From NCBI GenBank assembly GCA_036259475.1, contig DATABS010000013.1, forward strand, positions 52,383-116,382: DNA of 64,000 nucleotides, read 5' to 3'. Below the pieces are notes generated by a model, which worked only from the letters and a program-made list of their open reading frames with translations, was not told where the DNA came from and did not search any database. Both the position numbers and the translations under genes were made by a program. Below are positions 1-8,122 of the stretch, piece after piece; position 1 is the stretch's first letter; the number at the start of each line of letters is the position of its first letter. Source of the stretch: ZC4RG17 sp036259475. GTDB lineage: Bacteria > Actinomycetota > Acidimicrobiia > Spongiisociales > ZC4RG35.

Positions 1-1001
1 ACGACGACCCGCTCCAGCACGCCACCGGCGGCACCCGAGTCCACCGAGTCCACCGCCGCCTCCATCCCCTCGGCGAAGCCCTCGGCTACTCCGGCGGCCA
101 CCAGACCGACGGCGGCGTTGATCACGGCGGCGTCCCGACGTGGGCCCCTCTCCCCCGCCAGGATCCGGCGGGTGATGTCGACGTTTGCCTCCACATCACC
201 GCCGACCAGATCCGAGAGCCGCGAGCGGGCGACTCCAAAGTCCTCCGGAGTGAACTCGGCGTGGGTGATCTCGCCGTCTTTGAGGCGAAGGATGTAGGTC
301 GGGCCCGACGTAGTGACCTCATCCAGGCCGTCCTCGCCGTGAACGACGAAGGCCGACTCCGCCCCGAGGGATGCCAGAACTTGGATCATCCGTTCCGCCA
401 TCCTCTGATCCGACACCCCGAGGGCGTAGCGGCGTACCCCGGCCGGATTCGCCAGAGGTCCCAGGAAGTTGAAGACCGTCGGGATCCCCAGCGCCTTCCG
501 GACCGGTCCGGCGTGACGCAGCGCCGGGTGGTAGCGGGGAGCGTAGAAGAAGCCGAACCCCTCCTCGGCCACCAACCTCGCCGTCGCCTCCGGTTCCAAC
601 TCGATCGCCACGCCGAGGCCCTCCAGCACGTCAGCCGAACCGCACCGGCTCGAGGCGGCGCGGTTTCCGTGCTTGGCCACGACGGCACCGGCTCCGGCGG
701 CGATCAGGGCCGCCGTCGTGGAGATGTTGAACGTCGATGATCTGTCGCCACCCGTACCCACGATGTCCACCAAATTGGAGACGTCTTCGATGGGGACCGC
801 CACCGCGGCCGTTCTCAAGGCTTCGACCAGGCCGGTCATCTCGTCGGCGGTCTCGCCCTTCATGCGCAGCGCCACGACGAAGGCGGCCACCTGGGCCGGC
901 TCGGCCCGGCCCTCCATGATCTCATTCATCGCGTCGCGGGCCTGCCCCCGGGTCAGGTGACGACCCGTGGCCAAGTGATCGAGGATGACCGACCAGTCCA
1001 T
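1..1001 (-). CDS. trpD: Anthranilate phosphoribosyltransferase, C-terminus cut by window edge
   Basis: Transfers the phosphoribosyl group of PRPP to anthranilate in tryptophan synthesis (cytosolic). The frame is open from the ATG at 999-1001 to the left edge, 333 codons, so only about ten residues and the stop are missing compared with the usual 340 or so. Seen in order: helical N-terminal domain with GRAEPAQVAAFVVALRMKGE (about 31-50), the PRPP loop GTGGD (82-86) followed by STFNIST, KHGNR (110-114), and the Mg-PRPP region around DGLDEVT. No clear ribosome-binding site lies upstream; the ATG is chosen because it gives the normal family N-terminus. No other trp gene is visible, so any operon partner lies beyond the edge. 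The assignment rests on conserved motifs and near-complete length. Confidence 0.93.
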   Translation of the reverse strand, partial: MDWSVILDHLATGRHLTRGQARDAMNEIMEGRAEPAQVAAFVVALRMKGETADEMTGLVEALRTAAVAVPIEDVSNLVDIVGTGGDRSSTFNISTTAALIAAGAGAVVAKHGNRAASSRCGSADVLEGLGVAIELEPEATARLVAEEGFGFFYAPRYHPALRHAGPVRKALGIPTVFNFLGPLANPAGVRRYALGVSDQRMAERMIQVLASLGAESAFVVHGEDGLDEVTTSGPTYILRLKDGEITHAEFTPEDFGVARSRLSDLVGGDVEANVDITRRILAGERGPRRDAAVINAAVGLVAAGVAEGFAEGMEAAVDSVDSGAAGGVLERVV

Positions 1002-1044
1002 TGGATGGGCGAGTCTAGGTTTCGCCCGGGCGACGCCGACCCGG

Positions 1045-1794
1045 TCAGTCGAGCGGGTCGACCGGTGGAGTGGCACCCGGCTCGGGCAGGCCCGTCCCAC
1101 CCGGCTGGACCTCGGGAACCTCCTCGACGTCGAAGTCGCCTACTTCGATCTCCGACGTTTCCACTCCGGGTCGGAAGAGCTGCCACAGGCCCCAGGCGAT
1201 CAGGCCGCCCACCAGGGGGAACACCAGATACACCCACAGCCCCTCGAAGCTTCCGCCGACGACGGCCGGACCGAACGACCGGGCGGGATTCACCGACGCA
1301 CCGGAGAAGGGAAGCCCAGCGAAGTGCACCACCGTCAGCGTTAGCGAGATGCCGACGGCGGCGGTCGCCGGAGCCGTCCGCGTGGAGGCGAGGATCACCA
1401 GGACGAAGATGGTGGTGAGGACCAGTTCCGACATCATTCCGAGACGGAGCGCCGGGTAGCCGGTGGTGGTCTGGGCGACCGCATCCCGGTTGGTGACGAT
1501 GAGTAGCGTGAGGGAGGCGAGAATGCCGCCGGCGAACTGGGCGATCCAATAGCCGACGAGGTCGCTGGCCGACGTCCGGTTGTCGAGGTACATGGCGAGA
1601 GTCACTGCCGGGTTGAAATGCCCCCCGGAGACGTGTCCCACGGCGTACAGGGCGGCCAGCAGGCCCAGCCCGAAGCCGAACGGAACGGTGAGTAGCGGAG
1701 TGCCGATATCCGCCGACGCCAGGATCGTCATCGAGCCGAGGACGACCAGGATGAAGGTGCCGACCAGCTCTGCCAGGTACTTGTTGATGACCAC
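1045..1794 (-). CDS. Aquaporin / MIP-family channel
   Basis: Inner-membrane channel of the major intrinsic protein family, passing water or small neutral solutes. Both half-helix signatures are present: HFNPAVT (NPA about residues 61-63) and SVNPARSFG (NPA about 169-171), with six hydrophobic segments between and around them. The frame stays open further upstream, but GTG at 1794 is preceded at 5 nt by GAGGAG, which fits the real start (249 aa). The C-terminal 35 residues are acidic and proline-rich, an extra tail. The residues facing the pore suggest a water-type rather than a glycerol-type channel, but this is not decisive. It is divergent from the small membrane-protein gene at 1863. Confidence 0.9.
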   Translation of the reverse strand: MVINKYLAELVGTFILVVLGSMTILASADIGTPLLTVPFGFGLGLLAALYAVGHVSGGHFNPAVTLAMYLDNRTSASDLVGYWIAQFAGGILASLTLLIVTNRDAVAQTTTGYPALRLGMMSELVLTTIFVLVILASTRTAPATAAVGISLTLTVVHFAGLPFSGASVNPARSFGPAVVGGSFEGLWVYLVFPLVGGLIAWGLWQLFRPGVETSEIEVGDFDVEEVPEVQPGGTGLPEPGATPPVDPLD

Positions 1795-1862
1795 GATTTC
1801 TCCTCGATGGGGCTCGACCGCAAACTGAATGTACAAGCCCGACGGCTCGCGGAGGTGGCAAA

Positions 1863-2222
1863 GTGTTGACGACGGTGAGATGGGGCGCCGTCTTGCTCGC
1901 TCTGGGCGTCGGCGTTCTCGTCCTGGCAGGTTCGGCTCTGATCCTCTGGCTTGCCCTGTCTCTCGTAGGTGTGGACGGCGCCGCCGGGGCCGCCACCACC
2001 TTCGGCACCCTCCTCGGCTTCGCCGCCGCCGGCTGGATCGCCGGCCGCCGCGCCGCCGTGTCTCACGTCTTCCACGGTGGGATCGCCGCCCTGGGGGTGG
2101 CCCTGGCCGTGACCGTCACCGCCGTCCTCGGCGGCAGCCCCGCCCCGACACCACAAGTGCTGCTCCTGGCGTTTTTCGCCCTCGTCATCGGCGGCCTCAC
2201 CGCCTGGCTCGCCCGCCGCTGA
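1863..2222 (+). CDS. Small four-helix membrane protein, unknown function
   Basis: 119-residue protein with about four hydrophobic segments (roughly 8-35, 42-58, 70-92, 97-117) and an AGRRA turn; no catalytic motif seen. It resembles the loosely defined actinobacterial TIGR04086/DUF-type small membrane proteins, but I cannot assign a family. The GTG start has a good GGAGGTG site 5 nt upstream; a TTG directly after it could also serve. It lies between the divergent aquaporin gene and rnpB. Codon use is typical of the window (GC-rich third positions), supporting real coding. Confidence 0.6.
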   Translation: MLTTVRWGAVLLALGVGVLVLAGSALILWLALSLVGVDGAAGAATTFGTLLGFAAAGWIAGRRAAVSHVFHGGIAALGVALAVTVTAVLGGSPAPTPQVLLLAFFALVIGGLTAWLARR

Positions 2223-2300
2223 GGCTTGTTGTCAGCCGCGCGTGTCGCCCAGCGCCACGTTGGCGGGAGGAACCTCGAATACCGGGCACCACCGCGGCGT

Positions 2301-2306
2301 TACACT
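2301..2306 (+). promoter_or_regulatory. -10 box of rnpB
   Basis: TACACT lies 7 nt before the inferred 5' end of RNase P RNA (about 2313), the normal spacing for a housekeeping-sigma -10 box. No good -35 box is visible. Confidence 0.5.
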
Positions 2307-2312
2307 ATGTGA

Positions 2313-2676
<364 letters not shown>

Positions 2677-2680
2677 ACGT

Positions 2681-2706
2681 CGAACCCCCTCTAACCGGGG
2701 GGTTCG
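2681..2706 (+). terminator. Stem-loop after rnpB
   Basis: CGAACCCCC (2681-2689) pairs perfectly with GGGGGTTCG (2698-2706) around an 8-nt loop. No T-run follows, as is common in GC-rich actinobacteria. If the element model is right, this terminator belongs to the element. Confidence 0.55.
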
Positions 2707-2723
2707 GCCATTCCTACGCCTAG

Positions 2724-3077
2724 TTGAACGCCGCCATTCCGCCAGAATTCCGCGAGAGCGCCGCCCCGAACACCGGCCGCTACATCACCGTCACCGGGAA
2801 GCGGATCGGCGGCGGCAGCATCGAACACCGCCAAGAGGAGCTCGAGGCCGAGCACGCCCGATGGTTCCCTGCACGCGACGGCCAACATGATGGTCCGCCC
2901 GTCGAATCCGGCGCAACCGAAACCGCCAACGAGAGCGGGACGCCATCGTTGTCGCCTACGCCGCCCGCGGCTGTATCTGCAGACCGGACGTTGCCCACGA
3001 TCGGGCCAATGGTCTCCGCCACGTCACTATTGCCCACGATGACGGCTGCCCTGCCGCCGACTCCGGATCGATGCTGA
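2724..3077 (+). CDS. Hypothetical small protein, doubtful
   Basis: Open frame of 117 codons next to the left att-like site. The first 60 or so codons have the GC-rich third positions and mixed composition of real coding (segment TGRYITVTGKRIGGGSIEHR, then a charged stretch); the last 50 are low-complexity and coding character moves to another frame after about 2890. No family recognised and no convincing ribosome-binding site. It may be a short phage-type gene whose 3' part is frameshifted into the next entry. Confidence 0.25.
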   Translation: MNAAIPPEFRESAAPNTGRYITVTGKRIGGGSIEHRQEELEAEHARWFPARDGQHDGPPVESGATETANESGTPSLSPTPPAAVSADRTLPTIGPMVSATSLLPTMTAALPPTPDRC

Positions 3078-3154
3078 TCGTCGGACGTGGTCACCAAGAG
3101 TCCGACGCGGAGTGGGCCGGCGACCTCCTCGAGCTGATGAGGGCGATCCGATGA
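2891..3154 (+). pseudogene. Coding-like frame without a start codon
   Basis: From the TGA at 2888-2890 to the stop at 3152-3154 this frame is open for 87 codons with strong coding character: a basic N-terminus, then DAIVVAYAARGCICRPDV, and a helical end AEWAGDLLELMRAIR. It contains no ATG, GTG or TTG at a sensible place; two ATGs just upstream (2887 and 2890) are in another frame, so one indel near 2890 would explain it. The stop overlaps an ATG at 3151 (ATGA) in the way of coupled phage genes. Family unknown. Either a decayed gene or a sequence error. Confidence 0.35.
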
Positions 3155-3262
3155 CGCCGACGCAGATCGTGAAGCCGGGTTTTTGGTACCGAAGTCGTCC
3201 TCGGCGGTTGCACCGCCGCCTTTCTCTCCACGCCGGATTCCTAGACCCCTCGGAGGTTCGAG

Positions 3263-3670
3263 ATGACCAAGCAGGTCGGAAACACCGCCCCGTACAAGAA
3301 GCTCCGCGCCGAGTTCATGGCTCGCCAGGGACGCTGGGGGACGTGTGCCCGGTGCGGCGAGCTGGTCGATATGAAGCTTTCGGGCCGGACGGCGATGGGT
3401 CCGTCGGTCGATCACATCGTGCCGACATCGGCCGGCGGCGCCTGGCTCGAAGTCGACAATCTGCAACTCGTACATCGGAGCTGCAATAGCCGGAAAGGAC
3501 GCGGGGAGGCTGTCGGTGCGAGTGACCGGCGGTTCCGAAAGGATGGGCATTGGCTTGTGAAGCCGTTCGACCGGGACCCCGCCTCGCCGCATATGTTTCG
3601 GGCTTGCGATAACCCGCGGTGCGCGTTCTGTCTCGCCGAGGGTTACCGCACTGAGGCTGCCGATGTGTGA
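3263..3670 (+). CDS. HNH endonuclease, phage/element type
   Basis: 135-residue protein with a full HNH core: zinc pair CARCGE (about 28-33), DHIVPTSAGG with the first His (about 50), an N in the DNLQLVH block, and SCNSRKGRG carrying the last zinc Cys and the Asn-Ser-Arg-Lys end typical of phage HNH nucleases that sit beside terminases. A further pair of Cys (RACDNPRCAFC, about 114-124) suggests a second small zinc site. The ATG at 3263 has GGAGG 6 nt upstream. Such enzymes nick or cut double-stranded DNA and serve packaging or homing. Lies in the left third of the rnpB-bounded element; no terminase or portal gene is next to it. Confidence 0.85.
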   Translation: MTKQVGNTAPYKKLRAEFMARQGRWGTCARCGELVDMKLSGRTAMGPSVDHIVPTSAGGAWLEVDNLQLVHRSCNSRKGRGEAVGASDRRFRKDGHWLVKPFDRDPASPHMFRACDNPRCAFCLAEGYRTEAADV

Positions 3671-3776
3671 GCCGATCCGCATCGGAGACGTCGAGCGGGG
3701 AGCCGACGTGGTCGGGGTGGGCCCGCGTGCCCGCGTCCCGCGTGGGATTGGGTGGGAAGTTCCTGCAGGCCCATGA
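3663..3776 (+). CDS. Possible 37-residue ORF overlapping the HNH stop
   Basis: ATG at 3663 lies inside the last codons of the HNH gene (ATGTGTGA overlap) and opens a 37-codon frame with well-mixed composition (IRIGDVERGADVVGVGPRAR) and GC-rich third positions. No family recognised. Translational coupling to the HNH gene is plausible, but it is too short for certainty. Confidence 0.25.
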   Translation: MCEPIRIGDVERGADVVGVGPRARVPRGIGWEVPAGP

Positions 3777-4078
3777 CCTGCGCTTCTGTAGCGCTTCTGA
3801 AGCGGGGCTGGAACGCGATCAACCGGGATTGAGAACGCGTCCAACAACGTGCCTGCTTGTCGGACGTGGCACTCTGCTAACCGACACTCATGGATCGGGC
3901 GATCGAAGTGGACATGCGCTCTTTAACCCCGGTAAGAGCTACATGTCACAATCCTGGTTCTCGGTTCGTTTCGCGCACCGACAGGTACGACGTCAGCCTA
4001 GATAATCGTCTACGACCCGACTAGGTGACCTGACAGCGGCGGTTCGAAGCCGACAGAGACCGACCGCCACCTCGGCCG
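3777..4078. other. 302-bp gap without recognisable gene
   Basis: Less GC-rich than its surroundings, with scattered short ORFs of no coding character. No tRNA, riboswitch or clear terminator was found. It separates the plus-strand HNH region from the convergent minus-strand sensor gene. Confidence 0.5.
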
Positions 4079-5392
4079 CTACCAACTCCGGGTGGGTCCG
4101 GAGCCCGTCGGCGGCTCGACTTCATGCACCGAGATCGAGAGGAGACGTGGCTCGAACACGTCGTTGAGCACCCGGTCGAGCCGTCCGACGATGTCGTTGA
4201 GGTCCACGGCGTGACGCAGGTCCTCGGCGAATCTCTCCAACGTCACCAGGGCGTCATAGCGGTTGCGGTTGAAGCGTCGATCGATGAACTTCTGCACCTG
4301 GTCCCGTAGGGGCCGGAAGGCGGAGACGAACAGGAAGGTAGTGATCGCGACGGCGGGCTTCGAATCGATCAGGGGCGACGCCGCCACGCTGCCCACCAGC
4401 ATCTGTGCCACCACGACGAAGGCGACGTACACACCGCCGAGGAGACCCGTGGCTATGGCATAAACGGTGGTGCGGTTGAGCACCCTTTCGATGTCCCACA
4501 GGCGATAGCGAAGGATGCCGGCGAAGAGCGCCAGGGGAATGAGCGCAAAGGCAGGCTGGAACGTCCGATACAGGGCCACCGGAGGCTCGGGGATATGGCG
4601 ACCGGCGAGGACGTTGGTGGCGGGCGACATGCCGTGGATGACGAGGAAGACGATCCCGAATCCGACCGAGGGGAGGAGCGCCCAAAAGAGCAAACGGGCC
4701 TGAGCCTGGCCGATGGCGTCGTCCTTGATCGCGACGCGGTATGCCTGTGCGGCCGCGCCGGCCGCAGGTACGAGGAGGCCGAAGAACAACAGGAGTGTGG
4801 CGGGCCGAGCCGGCCCCTCCAGCCGTATCGAGAGGAAGACGGCCCCGACGCTGGCCGTCAGGTAGAGGGGGATGAGGGCCGCCGGCCGCCAGCGAGGCAC
4901 CGGGCGTCCATCGGGGAAGAGCAGGAGGGCGTAGACGTAGGCGAGTCCCGCCAGCACATGGGAGGCCACCTGTGCCAACGTCTCCAACGGGGTGAACGGC
5001 AACTGCTCCAGAACCGCCTGCGAGGTGAGGTTGAAGACACCGGCCACACCCACCAGGGCCGTGGCCAGTAGTCGTGCCGTCCAATCACGGGGACGCAGCT
5101 TGAGCAGGACCGCCGCCATGGCCAGATGGACGGCGCTGAAGAGATAGTCCGCGACGATCTGCAATCCGGAGGGAACATTGTGGGAGGCATCCGCCGCCCG
5201 CAAGGCCACACGAGCGAAGATTCCGCTTCCCAGCCCATGGACGTGGAGAGACTCGTGCAGGTCCGCCGAGGTCGAGGCCGCCACGGCCAGCAAGCCCTGG
5301 CCTAGGACGAGGAGCCCCCCGAGAGCATAGAGGCAAAAACCGAGCAGGAGGGCCAGGTCAGCGCGTCGAAACCGACGCTCACTCTCCGCCAT
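4079..5392 (-). CDS. Orphan multi-pass membrane sensor-like protein
   Basis: 437 residues with eight or more hydrophobic segments over the first 350, ending in a cytoplasmic stretch PLRDQVQKFIDRRFNRNRYD (about 360-380). That linker is the hallmark of the N-terminal membrane module of many actinobacterial histidine kinases and cyclases. Here the protein stops about 60 residues later: the usual H-box and ATPase domains are absent and no kinase gene follows. It may therefore sense a signal and act through a partner, or be a truncated kinase. The start ATG at 5392 is chosen by the first transmembrane segment. It is downstream of the cupredoxin gene (4-nt gap, same strand), so the two probably form an operon. 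Located in the rnpB-bounded element. Confidence 0.65.
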   Translation of the reverse strand: MAESERRFRRADLALLLGFCLYALGGLLVLGQGLLAVAASTSADLHESLHVHGLGSGIFARVALRAADASHNVPSGLQIVADYLFSAVHLAMAAVLLKLRPRDWTARLLATALVGVAGVFNLTSQAVLEQLPFTPLETLAQVASHVLAGLAYVYALLLFPDGRPVPRWRPAALIPLYLTASVGAVFLSIRLEGPARPATLLLFFGLLVPAAGAAAQAYRVAIKDDAIGQAQARLLFWALLPSVGFGIVFLVIHGMSPATNVLAGRHIPEPPVALYRTFQPAFALIPLALFAGILRYRLWDIERVLNRTTVYAIATGLLGGVYVAFVVVAQMLVGSVAASPLIDSKPAVAITTFLFVSAFRPLRDQVQKFIDRRFNRNRYDALVTLERFAEDLRHAVDLNDIVGRLDRVLNDVFEPRLLSISVHEVEPPTGSGPTRSW

Positions 5393-5396
5393 GCAT

Positions 5397-6659
5397 TCAG
5401 CCCGACACGGTGACGGTTCCCACCATCGGCGGGTGGATCAGGCAGGCGTAGCGATACGTACCCGGACTAGAGAACCGCAGGGTGTACTCGACGTAGGCAT
5501 CGCTGTACAGGACACCTGACGACCAGAACCCGGATCCGTCCCAGGTACCCCCGTCGACGACGATCGGATCCTCACCCTCCGTCTCCTCGACCTCAGGGGC
5601 GCCGCCGGCAGGATAGAAGATCTCCTCGTTGGCCTGCACCGTCCCATCCTCCAGCCGCTCGTAGATGGGGAAGTACTCGGGCACATCGAAGCTGATCGTG
5701 TGGGGTCCGAACATCAGCCAGGTGACGGGCTCGCCGACCTCGGCCTCGATGGTCTCGGGGATGAACTCGTTGAGCAGACCTTCCACCCGCTCGTCCACCA
5801 ATCCGCTGAAGTTGCCGGTGAACGCCTCGCCCCCGAAGACGAACTGGCCCTCGTTGGCCGACTCGTAGGCCTGGCGGAAGGGCTCGACCACCTCGTTCAG
5901 CTCCTCGCGGGTTTGGAGGTTGACCTCGCTGGCGGACGGGATCGGCTCGTCGGGGGGCACCACCTGCATGGTCCCACTGTGGAACGAGCCGTGCACTGAG
6001 CAGAAGAACTCGTACTCGCCGGGCTCGATCGACTCCGACACGTTCAGCTCGAAGGTGTTGCCCCCTTCGGTCTCCAACCCGATGAACCCGCTGTTGTAGT
6101 AGGCCTCCGTCCCGTCGAAGGGGCCGAGCTCCTGGTTGGGGCAGGGCCCACCATCGTCGGGGATCGGGCCCTCCTCGACCAGACAGGGCTGCGCGATGGT
6201 CTGGTCGATCTCGCCCTCGGACTCCCCTTCCTCCGGGGGCTCCGCTTCCTCACCGGCCGACTCCGGTGGCGGCTCCTCGCATCCATAGAGCACGGGCAGC
6301 GTGCACTCGGCCGCGAAGTAAGTCTCGAGCACCTCGGGAGGGACCTGATCCTCGGGCACCGCGCCCCATTCGTCGAACAGGGGCTTGGTGATCGATAGCA
6401 CCTCGTTCACCTTGGTTCCAAAGGTGACCGTGTGAGCCTCACCCGTCCAATCCTGCCTGAATACCACCGTATCGCCCGGATGTACCTGGATGGTGTCGGG
6501 GAAGTACTTGATGAACTGGGTGGCGAACTCGTCATGGTCGTAGTCCACCCTCACCGTGACCTGCTCGTCCGAGTCCGAGGCGCAGGCTCCGATCAGCAGC
6601 ACGAGAGCTATCCCGGCCAAGCCGACAACGCCACGACCCGCGCCAGCATGTCGCCTCAT
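5397..6659 (-). CDS. Lipoprotein with two cupredoxin domains
   Basis: 420-residue exported copper-type electron-transfer or copper-binding protein. The ATG at 6659 has GGAGG 7 nt upstream; the signal peptide ends with lipobox IGAC. Domain 1 (about 35-240) carries the first ligand His in EAHTVTFG and CSVHGSFHSGTM; domain 2 (about 290-420) has GPHTISFD and CLIHPPMVGTV, the classical His-Cys-His-Met set. In domain 1 the axial Met position is Phe/His. An insertion of about 100 residues, rich in Glu and Pro and with four Cys, splits domain 1 between its first His and the Cys-His pair. Probably cotranscribed with the membrane sensor downstream. No oxidase gene is adjacent, so the redox partner is unknown. 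Confidence 0.85.
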   Translation of the reverse strand: MRRHAGAGRGVVGLAGIALVLLIGACASDSDEQVTVRVDYDHDEFATQFIKYFPDTIQVHPGDTVVFRQDWTGEAHTVTFGTKVNEVLSITKPLFDEWGAVPEDQVPPEVLETYFAAECTLPVLYGCEEPPPESAGEEAEPPEEGESEGEIDQTIAQPCLVEEGPIPDDGGPCPNQELGPFDGTEAYYNSGFIGLETEGGNTFELNVSESIEPGEYEFFCSVHGSFHSGTMQVVPPDEPIPSASEVNLQTREELNEVVEPFRQAYESANEGQFVFGGEAFTGNFSGLVDERVEGLLNEFIPETIEAEVGEPVTWLMFGPHTISFDVPEYFPIYERLEDGTVQANEEIFYPAGGAPEVEETEGEDPIVVDGGTWDGSGFWSSGVLYSDAYVEYTLRFSSPGTYRYACLIHPPMVGTVTVSG

Positions 6660-6800
6660 AGTGAATCCTCCCTTTGCCTTCGATAGACGCCGCCACGATC
6701 GCACAGCGACCATTACGACGTCGTTACGGTGGACAGCCCTCGGAGAGCCGACCACCCGCCCACTTCATCCGGAGACACAATACCGGCCAAGAAGGTTGGA

Positions 6801-7001
6801 GTGACCGCTCCCAAGGCGAGAGCTCTTGCTAGTCATCTTGGCCTCGTCGGCAACCTGACCTATCACAAGCACGTTCGACTACCGGACGGAAAACTATGGC
6901 CACGCTACAGCGATGCCGCCGTGAAGCTGTTGAAAGAGCAGGTTCCCATCGTGGATCTAGAAGAGGTCTGGTCACAGTATTGGGCCGACGGCGGCAGGTA
7001 G
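6801..7001 (+). CDS. Small basic protein near the right att-like site
   Basis: 66-residue protein starting at GTG 6801, with AGAAGG 5 nt upstream. The composition is that of a folded small protein: an N-terminal helix (APKARALASHLGLV), a short strand-turn with HKHVRLPDGKLWPRY, and a C-terminal acidic helix. No family recognised. Size, charge and position about 280 bp from the right att-like site would suit an excisionase-like or DNA-binding accessory protein, but that is inference from context only. Confidence 0.45.
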   Translation: MTAPKARALASHLGLVGNLTYHKHVRLPDGKLWPRYSDAAVKLLKEQVPIVDLEEVWSQYWADGGR

Positions 7002-7284
7002 CGCGCCCCGAGGCTCGGATCTTCGCTCTAGGTAGGCTGGACGAGTGGCAGTGGCATTGCTGCCGGTCGATTGGCACGCATTCCGTCGGCCCGGGTCGGT
7101 AAGTACCAGGTTGGCTAGAAACCACTTGGACCCGGCCGGAGGTGCCGGCCGCGTTCCGCGAGCATTCCGCGGGAGGGTCGGGAAAAGGCGGTATACCTGT
7201 AGAACGTCGTAGAACTATCGAGAAGGTGTTTTCTCGGTCAGAGCAAAATTACGGCGCGTTTCCCCTGGTAGTCGTATATCTGAT
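7002..7284. other. Non-coding stretch before the right att-like site
   Basis: No ORF of coding character. It holds two direct copies of GTAGAAC spaced exactly 10 bp apart (7199-7205 and 7209-7215), a small hairpin CGAGAA/TTCTCG at about 7219-7236, and paired TTCCGCG motifs around 7155-7171. A similar TTCCGCGAG occurs near the left end (about 2752). These could be recombinase or excisionase arm sites. Confidence 0.35.
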
Positions 7285-7312
7285 GACAGAATCCGGCTTA
7301 CAGGGGGACTCG
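7285..7312 (+). repeat. attR-like second copy of rnpB 3' end
   Basis: Matches 2648-2675 at 27 of 28 positions, and no other part of rnpB is present upstream of it. It is immediately followed by a strong terminator, which is what the original rnpB end displaced by an insertion would look like. Confidence 0.7.
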
Positions 7313-7318
7313 TAGCGT

Positions 7319-7346
7319 GGAGAGGCTCCCGAAAGGGGGCCTCTCC
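7319..7346 (+). terminator. Strong stem-loop, likely the original rnpB terminator
   Basis: Twelve-pair stem (GGAGAGGCTCCC with GGGGGCCTCTCC, one G-U pair) closed by a GAAA tetraloop, 6 nt after the second rnpB tail copy. It lies downstream of the convergent DUF6766 gene and may act in both directions. Confidence 0.8.
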
Positions 7347-7372
7347 GCCTATCCGCCTATCCGCTCCTTCCG

Positions 7373-7861
7373 CTACGCCCCCAGCTTGGCCCGGATTGCC
7401 TTGATGTCGGCCGACATCTCGTCGCTCGAATCGCGGCTCTGAGGCGAATCACGGTGGATCAGATAGGCCGTGAGCAGAACCATCGTGGCCAACTGGAGGA
7501 ACTCGCTCTGCCAGTTCTCCAGCACGCTCGACATGAACCTGACCCAGAACTCACTGCTGAAGAAGGCAGGCGCCGAGTCGCCGTGCTGGAGCGCCTCATG
7601 GACTTCCTGGCGGTACTGGAAATAGAGCTGTCCGATCCACGATATGAAGAAGAGTCCAAACAGAGTCAGGCTGAGCAGATGATCGTGAAACCAATTTCCG
7701 TTCGGCTGCCTCGAGGTCGTCGACGGCTCGGACGGCTCATTCGTCCCGTTGCCGAGAGCCGCCTGCAATTCCTCTTTCGTCATGGACGACCGACCAGCAA
7801 TCTCGTTCTCGCGGGCCTTCTCCAACAACTCGTCCTTGGACATGTCGCTCAGTTCGGACAC
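7373..7861 (-). CDS. DUF6766-family membrane protein with Rho-N-like N-terminus
   Basis: 162 residues from GTG 7861, chosen because GGAG lies 5 nt upstream. The N-terminal 45 residues form two helices with KDELLEKARENEI and TKEELQAAL, like the Rho N-terminal/SAP-type helix pair that binds nucleic acid. The rest matches DUF6766: a hydrophobic segment LTLFGLFFISWIGQLYFQY, then ENWQSEFLQLATMVLLTAYL near the C-terminus. Function unknown; members are often stress-associated. Stands alone. Confidence 0.75.
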   Translation of the reverse strand: MSELSDMSKDELLEKARENEIAGRSSMTKEELQAALGNGTNEPSEPSTTSRQPNGNWFHDHLLSLTLFGLFFISWIGQLYFQYRQEVHEALQHGDSAPAFFSSEFWVRFMSSVLENWQSEFLQLATMVLLTAYLIHRDSPQSRDSSDEMSADIKAIRAKLGA

Positions 7862-8122
7862 GGATGCTCCTTTCAAGCCGGCAGGCTCTACCCCGAATGC
7901 GAACCGACTAACCGGAAGGACTGCCACAGGAGTCGATCATCGTCTTAGGATCACCGCCGACTTCCCTCCCATCACAGGCCCTCCAAGGCTTGCCTCAGAT
8001 TCCGAGCCTTCGAAGGAAGCTCCTTCTGCGGCTGATCGACGATGGACGGAGATCGGTCGGCGCGACTCCTATATCGCTCTCGCTGCAGTGCCTTGGCCGT
8101 ACAAGTCCGTTCCTTTCTTTTC

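Noticed and set aside
953..2008. 351-codon minus-strand frame across the aquaporin gene
   Set aside because: Shifted frame of the aquaporin; Arg/Pro-rich with no domain.
2780..3847. 355-codon open frame on the minus strand
   Set aside because: Runs opposite the HNH gene and the coding-like plus frames; no family pattern, arginine/proline-rich shadow composition.
4030..4078. tRNA gene suggested by GGTTCGAAGCC
   Set aside because: No acceptor, D or anticodon stems can be formed around it.
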